Shown here in pieces: positions 35,301-44,305 of a DNA stretch of 64,000 nucleotides. The first letter of the stretch is position 1, and every line of letters begins with the position of its first letter. Position numbers and translations under genes: made by a program. The stretch covers positions 1,500,048-1,564,047 of the forward strand of contig NZ_LMXH01000001.1 of the NCBI RefSeq assembly GCF_001541095.1, given 5' to 3'. Below the pieces are notes generated by a model, which had not been told where the DNA came from, did no database searches, and worked only from the letters and a program-made list of their open reading frames with translations. The DNA comes from Paenibacillus sp. FJAT-26967. Lineage in GTDB: Bacteria > Bacillota > Bacilli > Paenibacillales > NBRC-103111.

Positions 35301-36026
35301 ATGTACAATCAGTACCAGAACCAAGCTGGAATCGGCTCCCAATCCCAGTATCAGAACCAGAACAAATTTCAGCCAACGGGTTATGTTCAATCCTCATATG
35401 GCCAGAATCAATTCCAGAATTCCCAGTACAGCAATAACAGTTACCAGAACCCGCAGGCGCAATCTTTCCACACGGCTAATTACCGTGGCGACCAACCGGG
35501 CCATGACAGCTACCTGCGTTCGGACTCTCAAACTCCGGCTCAGCAAAGCTACGCGTCTTACGGCCAAAACCAGTCATATGGTTCCCAGAACTTTGGAAAT
35601 CAAGGTTATATCGCTCAAGGCCAAAGCTATGGCGGTCAGCAGCAGTTTGCTTCCCCACAGTCGTATCATACAGCCAATTACCGTGGCGACCAACCGGGCC
35701 ATGACAGCTACCTGCGTTCGGATTCCCAAACTCCATCGCAGCAAGGCTATGCTCAAGCTTCTTATGGCGCTCAATCGTATGGTGCGCAGAATAACGCTTC
35801 CCAGAACTTTGTTTCTCAAGGTTACGGCGGTCAAAGCTACAACCAGCAAGTATCCCCACAGTCCTATCACACAGCTAACTACCGTGGTGACCAGCCGGCC
35901 CATGACAGCTACCTGACGTCGGATTCCCAGACTCCTTCTCAAAGCCAATTCGCAGGCGGATACTCCAATAACGCCGCTTCCGGCCGTCAGGGTTCCGGGC
36001 TGCCATATACAACAGGCACATTTTAA
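35301..36026 (+). CDS. Gln/Tyr/Asn/Ser-rich triple-repeat protein
   Basis: Not assigned to a named family. 241 residues of very skewed composition (Gln, Ser, Tyr, Asn, Gly) with no signal peptide or membrane helix. It contains three near-identical 24-residue units, each HTANYRGDQPGHDSYLRSD flanked by an aromatic residue and SQTP, at residues 56-79, 122-145 and 189-212, separated by Q/Y/G-rich spacers. AAGGAGG lies upstream. Similar HTANYRG-type units occur, as I recall, in small Bacillales proteins linked to the spore surface, so a coat or exosporium role is plausible but unproven. It could self-associate. Confidence 0.85.
   Translation: MYNQYQNQAGIGSQSQYQNQNKFQPTGYVQSSYGQNQFQNSQYSNNSYQNPQAQSFHTANYRGDQPGHDSYLRSDSQTPAQQSYASYGQNQSYGSQNFGNQGYIAQGQSYGGQQQFASPQSYHTANYRGDQPGHDSYLRSDSQTPSQQGYAQASYGAQSYGAQNNASQNFVSQGYGGQSYNQQVSPQSYHTANYRGDQPAHDSYLTSDSQTPSQSQFAGGYSNNAASGRQGSGLPYTTGTF
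35466..35537 (+). repeat. Coding repeat unit 1
   Basis: 72-base unit encoding the first HTANYRGDQPGHDSYLR copy; nearly identical to unit 2 at DNA level, which suggests recent duplication or conversion. Confidence 0.85.
35664..35735 (+). repeat. Coding repeat unit 2
   Basis: 72-base unit, second copy, differing from unit 1 at only a few bases. Confidence 0.85.
35865..35936 (+). repeat. Coding repeat unit 3
   Basis: 72-base unit, third and most diverged copy (PAHDSYLTSD in place of PGHDSYLRSD). Confidence 0.85.
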
Positions 36027-36053
36027 GAGAGTATCTCTTAAATAAAGACGGTC

Positions 36054-36088
36054 AAATAAGCAGGTCCTCGGACCTGCTTATTTCTTTT
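36054..36088 (+). terminator. Intrinsic terminator after the repeat protein
   Basis: Fourteen-base perfect stem AAATAAGCAGGTCC/GGACCTGCTTATTT with a two-base gap, then CTTTT. Confidence 0.85.
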
Positions 36089-36115
36089 GACAAAAACTCC
36101 AAGAGCCATTAGGAT
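36087..36115 (+). promoter_or_regulatory. Sigma-A-type promoter for the PTS genes
   Basis: TTGACA at 36087-36092, 17-base spacer, TAGGAT at 36110-36115; the predicted transcript begins close to the GAGAGGAGG site. Confidence 0.55.
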
Positions 36116-36142
36116 CGAAAGAGAGAGGAGGCTGGATCGAAT

Positions 36143-38035
36143 TTGAACTGGATGGGAAATTTGCAGCAGTTCGGGCGTTCATTGATGCTTCCGATGATCA
36201 CGCTCCCTGTTGCCGCGGTGCTAATCCGCTTGGGAATCCTGCCATGGGAAAGTATAGGAGCAGCTTCTCTCGGTGAAATGATACTCCTCGCGGGCTATAC
36301 GATCTTTAAGTTTCTCCCGCTAGTGTTTGCCGTCGGAGTTGCGCTGGGTTTGACTGAGAATGCCGGGATCGCCGGGATCTCCGCACTCATGAGCTATTTC
36401 CTTTTTACAGAATTAACCCAGCACCAGCTCGGAGAAGCTTTTCAGCTTGGGGTCGCGGGTGGAATATTGATCGGGCTGTTGTCTGCTGTCGCGTATAACC
36501 GCTGTAAGCATATCAAACTCCCGGAATCGGTTCAGTTTTTTGGCGGGCCGCGTATCGTTCCGCTGATCATGGGTGCGATTACACTCGCTTTGTCTTCCCT
36601 CATGATTACAATCGGGCCGCACCTGGAAAATGGGATGGAGCAATTAACAGCCTGGGTACTCAGCCTGGGTGGTTTTGGCACGTTTTTGTACGGAATTGCC
36701 CACAGGCTGCTGGTACCCTCAGGTCTGCACTACATTCTAAACAATTTTTTCTGGTTTCAGCTCGGTGCTTTTGAGAAACCGAATGGAGAAATGGTTTATG
36801 GCGATCTTCCCCGTTTCTTCGCGGGAGATCCTGCAGCGGGGGCTTATATGGCCGGTTTATACCCGATTATGATGTTTGCGCTGCCTGCAATTGCTTTTGC
36901 TATTATTCACGAGGCTCGTGAAGATCTTAAACCGAGTGTCCGCATCACTTTTCTGACCGCTGCGCTTACCTCCTTCCTCACAGGAGTGACAGAACCCATT
37001 GAGTTTGCGTTCCTGTTCGTGGCGCCGTTTCTATTTGTAATTCATGCGATATTATCAGGGTTTGCCATGTGGATCGCTTACGCCCTTAACATTAGTCATG
37101 GTTTCTCGTATTCGGCCGGGGCTATCGATTTTGTCATTAACGAGCACTTGTCTACAAATGGATGGATGCTGATTCCGATCGGTCTTGTTTTTGGCCTCAT
37201 CTACTATGTGCTTTTCCGTTATGCAATCAGACGTTACCGGATACCGACTCCCGGAAGGGAAGAAGGGTCCTCTCTGGAAGAGTGGGCGGGTGATATTCCC
37301 TATCGGGCTCCGCTGATCGTGGAAGCGCTGGGGGGCAAAGGAAATATCAAAAAAATCGAAGCCTGCATTACCCGGTTGAGGCTTACGCTTGAATCAGACA
37401 GACTGATGGACATAACCGCACTCAAGCATCTGGGCGCAGCTGGAGTCATCCGGCTGGGAGGCGGGAATGTACAGGTCGTGTTCGGTACGTTCTCAGAGCT
37501 CATTCGTGAAGAAATTATGAAACTGCTGCGCAAAGATATACACCTGGTGCTGTTCAGCTCACCGGTTGCAGGCCGCATGATACCGCTAGATGAAGTGCCG
37601 GACCGTATTTTTGCGGGCAAAATTGTTGGAAACGGAGTAGCCTTTATCCCTGAGAAGGGGGAGCTGCTCTCGCCGGTATCCGGTAAAGTCATGCATATTT
37701 ATCCGACCATGCATGCGCTGGGGATTCAAACCGAGGAAGGACTTGAAGTTCTGCTGCACATCGGTATTGATACGTCGAGTCTGTCGGAAGGATTTTTCCA
37801 GGCTCAGGTTCAACCGGGTGATGAAGTCGAAGCGGGGCAGCTGCTTATCCGTTTTAATTTGAGTCAGGTCAAAAAACATGCGAAATCGCTTGCGACTCCT
37901 ATGGTAATTACGAATTCGGACCGGGTGAAATCATGGAGCTTTGCTCCATACAAGTCCGTTAAAAAAGGACAGGCATCAGTCATGTCCGTTGTGTTGAAAA
38001 AACCGGAACAGAGCGGAGGGGCTTCTAATGATTAA
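36143..38035 (+). CDS. PTS permease EIICBA, glucose/N-acetylglucosamine family
   Basis: Sugar uptake and phosphorylation in one 630-residue polypeptide. Order of domains: EIIC membrane channel (about 1-375, with HEAREDLK and TGVTEPIEFAF, typical of the glucose/GlcNAc group), EIIB (about 390-465, phospho-Cys in EACITRLRL near 407), EIIA (about 485-620, phospho-His in LLHIGIDTSS near 538). Length and layout suit a NagE/NagP- or PtsG-type carrier; the exact sugar is not certain. TTG start with GAGGAGG 11 bases upstream. ptsI overlaps its end by eight bases. Confidence 0.9.
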   Translation: MNWMGNLQQFGRSLMLPMITLPVAAVLIRLGILPWESIGAASLGEMILLAGYTIFKFLPLVFAVGVALGLTENAGIAGISALMSYFLFTELTQHQLGEAFQLGVAGGILIGLLSAVAYNRCKHIKLPESVQFFGGPRIVPLIMGAITLALSSLMITIGPHLENGMEQLTAWVLSLGGFGTFLYGIAHRLLVPSGLHYILNNFFWFQLGAFEKPNGEMVYGDLPRFFAGDPAAGAYMAGLYPIMMFALPAIAFAIIHEAREDLKPSVRITFLTAALTSFLTGVTEPIEFAFLFVAPFLFVIHAILSGFAMWIAYALNISHGFSYSAGAIDFVINEHLSTNGWMLIPIGLVFGLIYYVLFRYAIRRYRIPTPGREEGSSLEEWAGDIPYRAPLIVEALGGKGNIKKIEACITRLRLTLESDRLMDITALKHLGAAGVIRLGGGNVQVVFGTFSELIREEIMKLLRKDIHLVLFSSPVAGRMIPLDEVPDRIFAGKIVGNGVAFIPEKGELLSPVSGKVMHIYPTMHALGIQTEEGLEVLLHIGIDTSSLSEGFFQAQVQPGDEVEAGQLLIRFNLSQVKKHAKSLATPMVITNSDRVKSWSFAPYKSVKKGQASVMSVVLKKPEQSGGASND

Positions 38036-39758
38036 AGGTTTGGGAGCATCATCGGGGATAGCAATGGGCCCTGCCTATGTCATCCCCGCCTGGGATTGGG
38101 AATTCCCTGACAAAATGGTGGATGCCACGGAACTGTCCTTTGAATTTGAACGATTGTATGATGGCGTCCGGTCATCCAAAGATGAGCTGGAGCATATTAA
38201 GCAGGAGATTAGAGAAGTGCTCGGGCAGGAGCAATCTTATATTTTTGATGCTCATCTAGCCATTCTGGAAGACCCTGTTTTTATGAATGAGATTCAAGGC
38301 ATCATCAGCCGGCAATATAAAGCGGCGGAGGTAGCGGTTAAAGAGGTTATAGATAAGTTCGTCGATATGTTTGATGTGCTGGATGACGATTATATGAAAG
38401 AACGGGCTATGGATATTAAAGATGTGGGCAACAGGCTGCTGAAGCATTTGCTTGGAACAGTGGAAGACACGCCTCCACCGGCTGATCATGCCTATGTTCT
38501 GGTCGCCAAGGAGCTAACCCCTTCCCAGCTCGTACATCTGGATCCGACAAGCATTCTGGGCATTGTTACGATGATGGGCGGCTTAACCTCTCATACCTCT
38601 ATCATGAGCAGGGCCATGGGTATTCCTTTTGTCCTCGGCTTGGAAGGCAAGCTTATCCGTCCTATCCAGAACGGGGATATGGTGATTGTTGACGGTGAAG
38701 AAGGTGTCGTCTACGTGAACCCGGATCATGAGACGATCGAGCTGTATGAGTCGCGTAAAAACAACTGGCTGCTTCATCAGGAAAGATTACAGGAAATTGC
38801 CCACGTGCCGTCCATGACGGAGGATCGTAAATCTGTTCGGCTGGCCGCCAACATCGGTTCTATCAAAGAGATTGATCAGGCGCTTAAAAACGGCGCGATA
38901 GGTGTAGGTTTGTTCCGCTCCGAATTTTTGTACATGGACCGGGATTCTCTTCCGGATGAGAATGAGCAGTATGATGTTTATCGGCAGGCGGCAGTCAAGC
39001 TTGAAGGCAAGCCGTTAATTATTCGCACGCTCGATATCGGCGGGGATAAGAAGCTGGACTATCTGCCGATGCAGGTAGAGGATAATCCGGCGCTGGGCTG
39101 CCGGGCAATCCGCATCTCTCTTGAGCGGCATGAGCTGTTTAAGACACAACTGCGTGCAATTCTCAGGGCTTCCCACTTCGGTCAGGTCAAGATTATGTAT
39201 CCGATGATCTCATCGCTCAATGAACTCCGCCAGGCAAATGAACTGCTGGCGCAGGCCAAACAGGATTTAAGCCGGCGGGGTCAACCGTACAATCCGAATA
39301 TAGAAGTTGGTCTCACCATTGAAGTGCCGGGCGCAGCGCTTATCGCGGACGTGCTGGCCAAGGAAGTTAATTTCTTTTCAATCGGAACCAATGATCTGAT
39401 CCAATTCGTCTTGGCTGTAGATCGAATGAATGACAGCATCGCGCATTTGTATGATCCCTATCATCCCGCGGTTATCCGTTTGCTTAAGCTCACAATTGAT
39501 GCGGCCAAGTCAGCAGGCATACCGGTGGCGGTATGCGGTGAGTTCGCGGGAGATATCCGCGCACTTCCATTATGGCTCGGACTTGGAATCGAAGAGCTCA
39601 GCATGTCGATGCAGCTGCTGCTTCCCATTAAGCATCGTCTGCTTACGAGTAATCATGCGGAATGTGAACGGCTGCTTGAAGAAGTTCTGAAATGCGGTAC
39701 GAGTGAGGAAATAATAGGTGTTCTGGAACGCTCTAACTCAAAATCAAGCGCTTCTTAA
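38028..39758 (+). CDS. ptsI: PTS enzyme I (phosphoenolpyruvate-protein phosphotransferase)
   Basis: General first step of the PTS: transfers phosphate from phosphoenolpyruvate to HPr. 576 residues. Phospho-His in GGLTSHTSIMSRAMG near 188; PEP-binding IGVGLFRSEFLYMDRD near 290, IRTLDIGGDKKLDY and the C-terminal cysteine in AVCGEFAGD near 505. Unusual arrangement: it overlaps the EIICBA gene rather than following ptsH, and no normal HPr gene is in this window. Confidence 0.95.
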   Translation: MIKGLGASSGIAMGPAYVIPAWDWEFPDKMVDATELSFEFERLYDGVRSSKDELEHIKQEIREVLGQEQSYIFDAHLAILEDPVFMNEIQGIISRQYKAAEVAVKEVIDKFVDMFDVLDDDYMKERAMDIKDVGNRLLKHLLGTVEDTPPPADHAYVLVAKELTPSQLVHLDPTSILGIVTMMGGLTSHTSIMSRAMGIPFVLGLEGKLIRPIQNGDMVIVDGEEGVVYVNPDHETIELYESRKNNWLLHQERLQEIAHVPSMTEDRKSVRLAANIGSIKEIDQALKNGAIGVGLFRSEFLYMDRDSLPDENEQYDVYRQAAVKLEGKPLIIRTLDIGGDKKLDYLPMQVEDNPALGCRAIRISLERHELFKTQLRAILRASHFGQVKIMYPMISSLNELRQANELLAQAKQDLSRRGQPYNPNIEVGLTIEVPGAALIADVLAKEVNFFSIGTNDLIQFVLAVDRMNDSIAHLYDPYHPAVIRLLKLTIDAAKSAGIPVAVCGEFAGDIRALPLWLGLGIEELSMSMQLLLPIKHRLLTSNHAECERLLEEVLKCGTSEEIIGVLERSNSKSSAS

Positions 39759-39795
39759 ATCTATCCAGAAACAAAACCAAGGAGGAAATAAAAAG

Positions 39796-40344
39796 ATGAC
39801 CAATCAACAAATTTTGAGCGGACAAAGAATTTTGGCATTTGTAGATGATGAATTTGAAGACTTGGAAATGTGGTACCCGGTTCTGCGGCTCCGGGAAGCG
39901 GGCGCTCAAGTAGACATTGCAGGACCGAAGGGAGCTGCTGTATACACAGGCAAATACGGAGTGCCGATTACGTCCGATTATGCGTATGGGGAAGTTAAAG
40001 CTGCTGACTACGACGGACTTTATGTACCTGGGGGCTGGGCCCCGGATAAGATTCGCCGGTATGAGGATGTCCTGCGCTTAACCCGCGAGATTCATGAGGC
40101 CGCTAAGCCGATTGCTCAAATTTGTCATGCAGGCTGGGTGCTCATTTCAGCTAAAATTGTGAACGGCTTCACCATGACATCTACTCCGGGAATCCGGGAT
40201 GATCTTGAAAACGCAGGTGCAATTTGGGTGGATGAAGAGGCCGTTGTGGACCGGAATATTGTCTCGGGCCGCCGTCCGCCGGATCTGCCGGCTTTTATGA
40301 GAGCGTACATAGAAGTGCTGGCTGACAAAAAGAACAGCCGGTAA
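39796..40344 (+). CDS. DJ-1/PfpI-family protein
   Basis: 182-residue protein of the PfpI/Hsp31-like superfamily, whose members are proteases, deglycase-like or chaperone proteins. Nucleophile Cys in IAQICHAGWVL near 114, conserved FVDDEFEDLEM near 20, GLYVPGGWAPD near 78 and the later TSTPGIRDDLENAG. The start at 39796 follows AAGGAGG; it lies 37 bases after ptsI, so co-transcription is possible. Cellular substrate not known. Confidence 0.9.
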   Translation: MTNQQILSGQRILAFVDDEFEDLEMWYPVLRLREAGAQVDIAGPKGAAVYTGKYGVPITSDYAYGEVKAADYDGLYVPGGWAPDKIRRYEDVLRLTREIHEAAKPIAQICHAGWVLISAKIVNGFTMTSTPGIRDDLENAGAIWVDEEAVVDRNIVSGRRPPDLPAFMRAYIEVLADKKNSR

Positions 40345-40512
40345 ATTTCCTTCACTGTGCGTAAGCGACCAGCTGCATTTGACTTTTTATATATGGATAT
40401 ACCTTCCTGTGTTAACAAGCAGGAAATTCGCTTCCTTTGGTAGAAATAACACTTGTACAGTTAAGTTGTGTAGACAGCAAACGTACATCGGGCTGCCAAA
40501 GGAGTGAGTGTA

Positions 40513-40950
40513 TTGAAAAAGCGTTGCTTCTGTGGACAATCAGTTCACTTATGTCTAAGAACCGTGGTTTTTCAACAAAAAGTCGAGATTGAAAATGTCC
40601 CCATATATTCTTGTGAATCATGCGGCAAGAGCGGCGTCTACGCCAGTGTTAAGCCCAAAGTAACCGAACTTATCGGAAAACTTGGACCTGAACCGGACAA
40701 ACAGATTGTCCGCTTTGAGGATGTATCCGAGGTTGCCTGTCTAATTGTGCGATTAGCCCATTCCTCTGAGGATGGATATGGCCTTAAGCAAGCATTCGAT
40801 GAGAGAGTCAATGAGCTGCTTGACCTGCTCCTGCTAGCTAATTCTCTGGGGGATAAGCAGTGGGGAGCGGATCTGCAGCATCGCCTAGTGCAAATTAGTG
40901 AACATATGTTCACGGATGAAGGCAAGCAGGAAGTGTTCGGAGGGGCGTAA
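40513..40950 (+). CDS. Small zinc-ribbon-like protein, function unknown
   Basis: 145 residues from the TTG at 40513 (AAAGGAG eight bases upstream; a GTG at 40504 overlaps that site). N-terminal CFCGQ and a later CESCG form a probable zinc ribbon, reminiscent of YgiT-type zinc fingers but without a paired toxin gene. The rest is helical and Leu-rich (DERVNELLDLLLLANSLG). Not assigned to a named family. It stands before ccpA, separated by about 290 bases with a probable terminator. Confidence 0.75.
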   Translation: MKKRCFCGQSVHLCLRTVVFQQKVEIENVPIYSCESCGKSGVYASVKPKVTELIGKLGPEPDKQIVRFEDVSEVACLIVRLAHSSEDGYGLKQAFDERVNELLDLLLLANSLGDKQWGADLQHRLVQISEHMFTDEGKQEVFGGA

Positions 40951-41061
40951 CAAGAGCTAACAAGAGTGCAAGAGACATGTCGTCGTTAGCCTGTGCGTTT
41001 AAACAAACAAAAACGATCGTAATAGTCGCCTAATCTCCAAACTTGCTGGGATTTCAGTAGG

Positions 41062-41118
41062 GCCAACCTGACGAACAGACTGCTTTATGCGGAATGTGAA
41101 CGGCGCAGGTTGGCTTTC
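41062..41118 (+). terminator. Probable terminator before ccpA
   Basis: GCCAACCTG/CAGGTTGGC stem with a 35-base loop, then TTTCGTCCTTTATTTTT. Confidence 0.5.
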
Positions 41119-41242
41119 GTCCTTTATTTTTGCTACTATATAGAGGGTCGTGTTTTAATTGCGAAAAGGTAAATAATGTCGTATGATAATCAGTAATATG
41201 GCAAGGACGACGAATATTCGAATATAAATGGAGAGAATGACC

Positions 41243-42247
41243 GTGACTGTTACTATTTATGACGTAGCAAGAGAAGCAGGAGTATCGATGGCAACGGTTT
41301 CGCGTGTCGTCAATAACAATCCGAACGTAAAGCCGCAGACCAGGAAGAAAGTCTTTGAGGCCATTGAACGGCTGGGTTACCGCCCTAACGCGGTTGCAAG
41401 AGGACTTGCGTCTAAGAAAACAACGACTGTCGGAGTCGTTATACCGGATATCTCGAACTCTATATTTGCCGAAGTGGCTCGTGGAATCGAAGATATCGCC
41501 AATATGTATCACTACAACATCATCTTAAGTAACGCCGACAAGAAGAAGGAAAAAGAAATCCGTGTCATCAACACACTGCTGGAGAAGCAGGTGGACGGGT
41601 TGCTCTTTATGGGCGGGGTCGTATCGGAGGATCATATTAATGCTTTCCGGACTTCCTCCGTGCCGGTTGTTCTTTGCGGAACAGCGGACGATCAGAATAT
41701 TATGCCTTCTGTTGATATCGATCATGAGAAAGCGGCTTTTGATGCCGTTCAATTGCTCATTCAGAATGGGCATCGCAGCATTGGCATGATTTCGGGCCCG
41801 CTTCAGGATCCTGCTAATGGATTTTCCCGTTATCAAGGTTACAAGAAAGCCTTGGAAGAGGCAGGCATTGAACTGGATGAAGACTATATCCGTCTCGGCA
41901 ATTACCGTTATGAGTCGGGGATCGATGCAACGGACTATTTCTTGAATCTTCCTAATCGTCCAACCGCTATTTTCTCGGCAACGGATGAGATGGCAATCGG
42001 TGCTATTCACAAGATTCAGGACGAAGGTTTGCGGGTTCCGGAAGATATGTCGATCATGAGTATTGATAATATTCGTATGGCATCCATGGTACGGCCGCAG
42101 CTGACAACCGTGGCACAGCCTATGTATGATATCGGGGCTGTATCGATGCGTCTATTGACCAAACTGATGAATAAAGAAGCCATGGAAATGACACAAGTCG
42201 TTCTTCCGCACGAAATTATTAAGCGCAGCTCAGTGGCTCCTCGTTGA
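41243..42247 (+). CDS. ccpA: Catabolite control protein A
   Basis: LacI/GalR-family regulator that, with Ser46-phosphorylated HPr or Crh, binds cre sites and mediates carbon catabolite repression. From the GTG at 41243 (GGAGAG seven bases upstream) it has 334 residues, equal to Bacillus subtilis CcpA, and begins [16 protein letters not shown]. The helix-turn-helix and hinge are clear ([31 protein letters not shown]), as is the effector domain with SIDNIRMA. Start choice is backed by family alignment; an ATG at 41237 lies too close to the binding site. The adjacent acuC/acuA/acsA group contains a likely target. Confidence 0.96.
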   Translation: MTVTIYDVAREAGVSMATVSRVVNNNPNVKPQTRKKVFEAIERLGYRPNAVARGLASKKTTTVGVVIPDISNSIFAEVARGIEDIANMYHYNIILSNADKKKEKEIRVINTLLEKQVDGLLFMGGVVSEDHINAFRTSSVPVVLCGTADDQNIMPSVDIDHEKAAFDAVQLLIQNGHRSIGMISGPLQDPANGFSRYQGYKKALEEAGIELDEDYIRLGNYRYESGIDATDYFLNLPNRPTAIFSATDEMAIGAIHKIQDEGLRVPEDMSIMSIDNIRMASMVRPQLTTVAQPMYDIGAVSMRLLTKLMNKEAMEMTQVVLPHEIIKRSSVAPR

Positions 42248-42259
42248 GCCGCTTTTTGT
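42233..42259 (+). terminator. Weak terminator at the ccpA end
   Basis: GTGGCT/AGCCGC stem with a T5 run, overlapping the ccpA stop; mtnN starts 25 bases on, so read-through is likely. Confidence 0.45.
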
Positions 42260-42284
42260 TGAGCAGAAAGAAGAGGAGCCGGAG

Positions 42285-42983
42285 ATGATCAACAAAATCG
42301 GTTTAATCGGAGCAATGAATGAGGAAATCGAACTGCTTATTCAAGCTATGACGGGTGTAAAAGAGACCAGAAAAGCAGGCATTACATACCGGGAAGGGCT
42401 TTTTCAAGGTAAAGAAGTTGTCGTCTGCAGATCCGGTGTCGGCAAAGTGAATGCAGCGGTCTGCACGCAGATTCTAATCGACCAGTTCGGAGTAAACGCC
42501 GTTTTGTTTACGGGTGTGGCGGGAGCACTGGACCCTGAGCTTAACATCGGCGACATTGTAATCTCTACCGCATGTATGCAGCACGATATGGATGTTAGAG
42601 CTCTAGGATTCCCTCGCGGAGTTATTCCTTATGAGGAAGTGTCCACGTTTGCTGCGGATCCTGAGTTGATTAAGCTTGCGGACGCGGCGAGCAGAGAGCT
42701 GTTTGACGGGCGTACCAAACAAGGTCTTGTTTTGTCAGGCGATCAATTCGTTGCATCGCGCGAACTAGTGGCCGAACTATTCCATGATCTAGGCGGGTCC
42801 TGTACGGAAATGGAAGGGGCGGCCGTAGCCCAAGTGTGTTCTATGAATTCCATTCCGTTTGTTGTTATTCGTTCCATGTCTGATAAAGCGGACGGTTCCG
42901 CTCATGTGAATTTTGCTGAATTTACCAAGCAAGCTTCAGAGAATTCACACCGTATTATTGAGCATGTGGTGCGTTCGATCTAG
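42285..42983 (+). CDS. mtnN: 5'-methylthioadenosine/S-adenosylhomocysteine nucleosidase
   Basis: Cleaves methylthioadenosine, S-adenosylhomocysteine and 5'-deoxyadenosine in the methionine salvage and activated-methyl cycle. 232 residues, standard length. Key pieces: GLIGAMNEEIELL, with catalytic Glu near 12, GVGKVNAAV near 52, FTGVAGALDP near 77, CTEMEGAAVAQVC with the catalytic Glu near 175, and FVVIRSMSDKAD with the catalytic Asp near 198. GAGGAGCCGGAG lies upstream. It follows ccpA closely. Confidence 0.95.
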   Translation: MINKIGLIGAMNEEIELLIQAMTGVKETRKAGITYREGLFQGKEVVVCRSGVGKVNAAVCTQILIDQFGVNAVLFTGVAGALDPELNIGDIVISTACMQHDMDVRALGFPRGVIPYEEVSTFAADPELIKLADAASRELFDGRTKQGLVLSGDQFVASRELVAELFHDLGGSCTEMEGAAVAQVCSMNSIPFVVIRSMSDKADGSAHVNFAEFTKQASENSHRIIEHVVRSI

Positions 42984-42995
42984 CTAAATATTTCT

Positions 42996-43043
42996 TTACA
43001 TAGAAACCGCTTGTATCCACGGATACAAGCGGTTTCTATGTAA
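42996..43043. repeat. 23-base perfect inverted repeat between convergent genes
   Basis: Arms 42996-43018 and 43021-43043 are perfectly complementary, separated by only two bases. It lies between mtnN and the convergent acuC, so it probably ends transcription, but neither side has a T run. Confidence 0.85.
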
Positions 43044-43091
43044 GCGGAAGATTTTAACGTTCTGCACTCAGTCTACGAATTACACCAGAAG

Positions 43092-44270
43092 CTACTTTAC
43101 ATAAAGGAGTGCGATTTCAACGGTCTTCTTGTTCTTCTCGACGATAACATCTCTCCGCGGGATGGGCTCCCAGGAATCAGTCTGATCCAGCCAAGTATCG
43201 GGGAGCTCGACAGGGCTTTCGGCCTGATTCTCCGTCAACCAGCCGGAGGGTAGAGAGAGCAGAGGTTCTTGCTCCAGCCGCTGGATCAGCGGATGATCGG
43301 ACATGACGAGCCAGAGGAGGCTCCACGCCCGGGGGACAACGCGCCAAATGTCATAGCCGCCGCCTCCCAGAGCAACCCAGCGGCCCTCACACCAGCGGTC
43401 TGCCCACTGCCGGATGAGCTTCGGCATTTCCTTGTAGATCCGCATGGAGCAGTGTACGTGGGCGAGAGGATCGAGCGCATGGGCATCGCAACCATGCTGA
43501 GACACGATGATGTCCGGCTTGAAGCGCTCAATCAGGGGCTCCAGCACCTGCTCGAAGCTTTCCAGCCACGAATCGTCCTCGGTGTACGGTTCTACCGGTA
43601 CGTTCACACACGTACCGAAAGCTTCGCCCTCCCCGCGTTCGGTCACATCTCCAGTGCCGGGGAACAAATATTTCCCCGTCTCATGAATGGAGAAGGTACA
43701 CACGCGCGGATCGCTGTAGAAGCTCCACTGCACACCGTCACCATGGTGGACATCGGTGTCGATGTAAAGCACGCGAGCATTGTAATGCTCGGTGATATGC
43801 GCTATCGCAGCGGATGCGTCGTTATAGACGCAGAAGCCGGCTCCTTTGCTCTGCAGCGCGTGATGGAGGCCCCCGCCGAGATGAAGCGCCCGCTTGGCGG
43901 CGCCAGACATGACCGTCTCGGCTGCCGTAATCGAGCCGCCCACGACCATAGAGGTGACCTCGTGCATCAAAGCGAAATACGGAGTGTCCTCCGTATCCAG
44001 TCCGTACTGGGAAGCGCTTTCGACCCATTGGCGGGCCGGCGAAGGCTCACTAAGCGCTTTCACAGCTTCAATAAACTCAGGCTGATGAACACGCGCGAGC
44101 TCTTCATCGGTTGCGGAGCGGGGGGTTATGATTTGGGAGTCTTGAAGGGCTCCGGCTTTTCTGAGCAAGTCAACAGTCAGTAAAAGTCTTTTCTGGTTGA
44201 ATGGATGTTCATCGTTGAACTTATAGGTTGTCTCATGCTCGTTATAAACAAATACAGATTCGTTCTTCAT
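43092..44270 (-). CDS. acuC: Acetoin utilization deacetylase AcuC
   Basis: Class I histone-deacetylase-like zinc enzyme of 392 residues that, in Bacillus, removes the acetyl group from AcsA and reactivates it. Metal and catalytic segments: HLGGGLHHA near 134, YIDTDVHHGDGVQ near 172, and SQHGCDAHALDP near 252. ATG at 44270 follows GGGAGGA; the longer in-frame extension lacks support. Follows acuA in the same operon (35-base gap). Higher G+C than its neighbours, producing long antisense frames with no meaning. Confidence 0.94.
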   Translation of the reverse strand: MKNESVFVYNEHETTYKFNDEHPFNQKRLLLTVDLLRKAGALQDSQIITPRSATDEELARVHQPEFIEAVKALSEPSPARQWVESASQYGLDTEDTPYFALMHEVTSMVVGGSITAAETVMSGAAKRALHLGGGLHHALQSKGAGFCVYNDASAAIAHITEHYNARVLYIDTDVHHGDGVQWSFYSDPRVCTFSIHETGKYLFPGTGDVTERGEGEAFGTCVNVPVEPYTEDDSWLESFEQVLEPLIERFKPDIIVSQHGCDAHALDPLAHVHCSMRIYKEMPKLIRQWADRWCEGRWVALGGGGYDIWRVVPRAWSLLWLVMSDHPLIQRLEQEPLLSLPSGWLTENQAESPVELPDTWLDQTDSWEPIPRRDVIVEKNKKTVEIALLYVK

Positions 44271-44305
44271 TGCGAGCTGTTCCTCCCGTAACCCCGGAAA
44301 TGGTT

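Noticed and set aside
35233-35916. 227-codon frame overlapping the repeat protein
   Set aside because: A Thr/Arg-rich shadow created by the repetitive coding sequence in another frame.
43269-44183. 304-codon frame antisense to acuC
   Set aside because: It is a high-G+C shadow of the well-conserved acuC gene with no family match.
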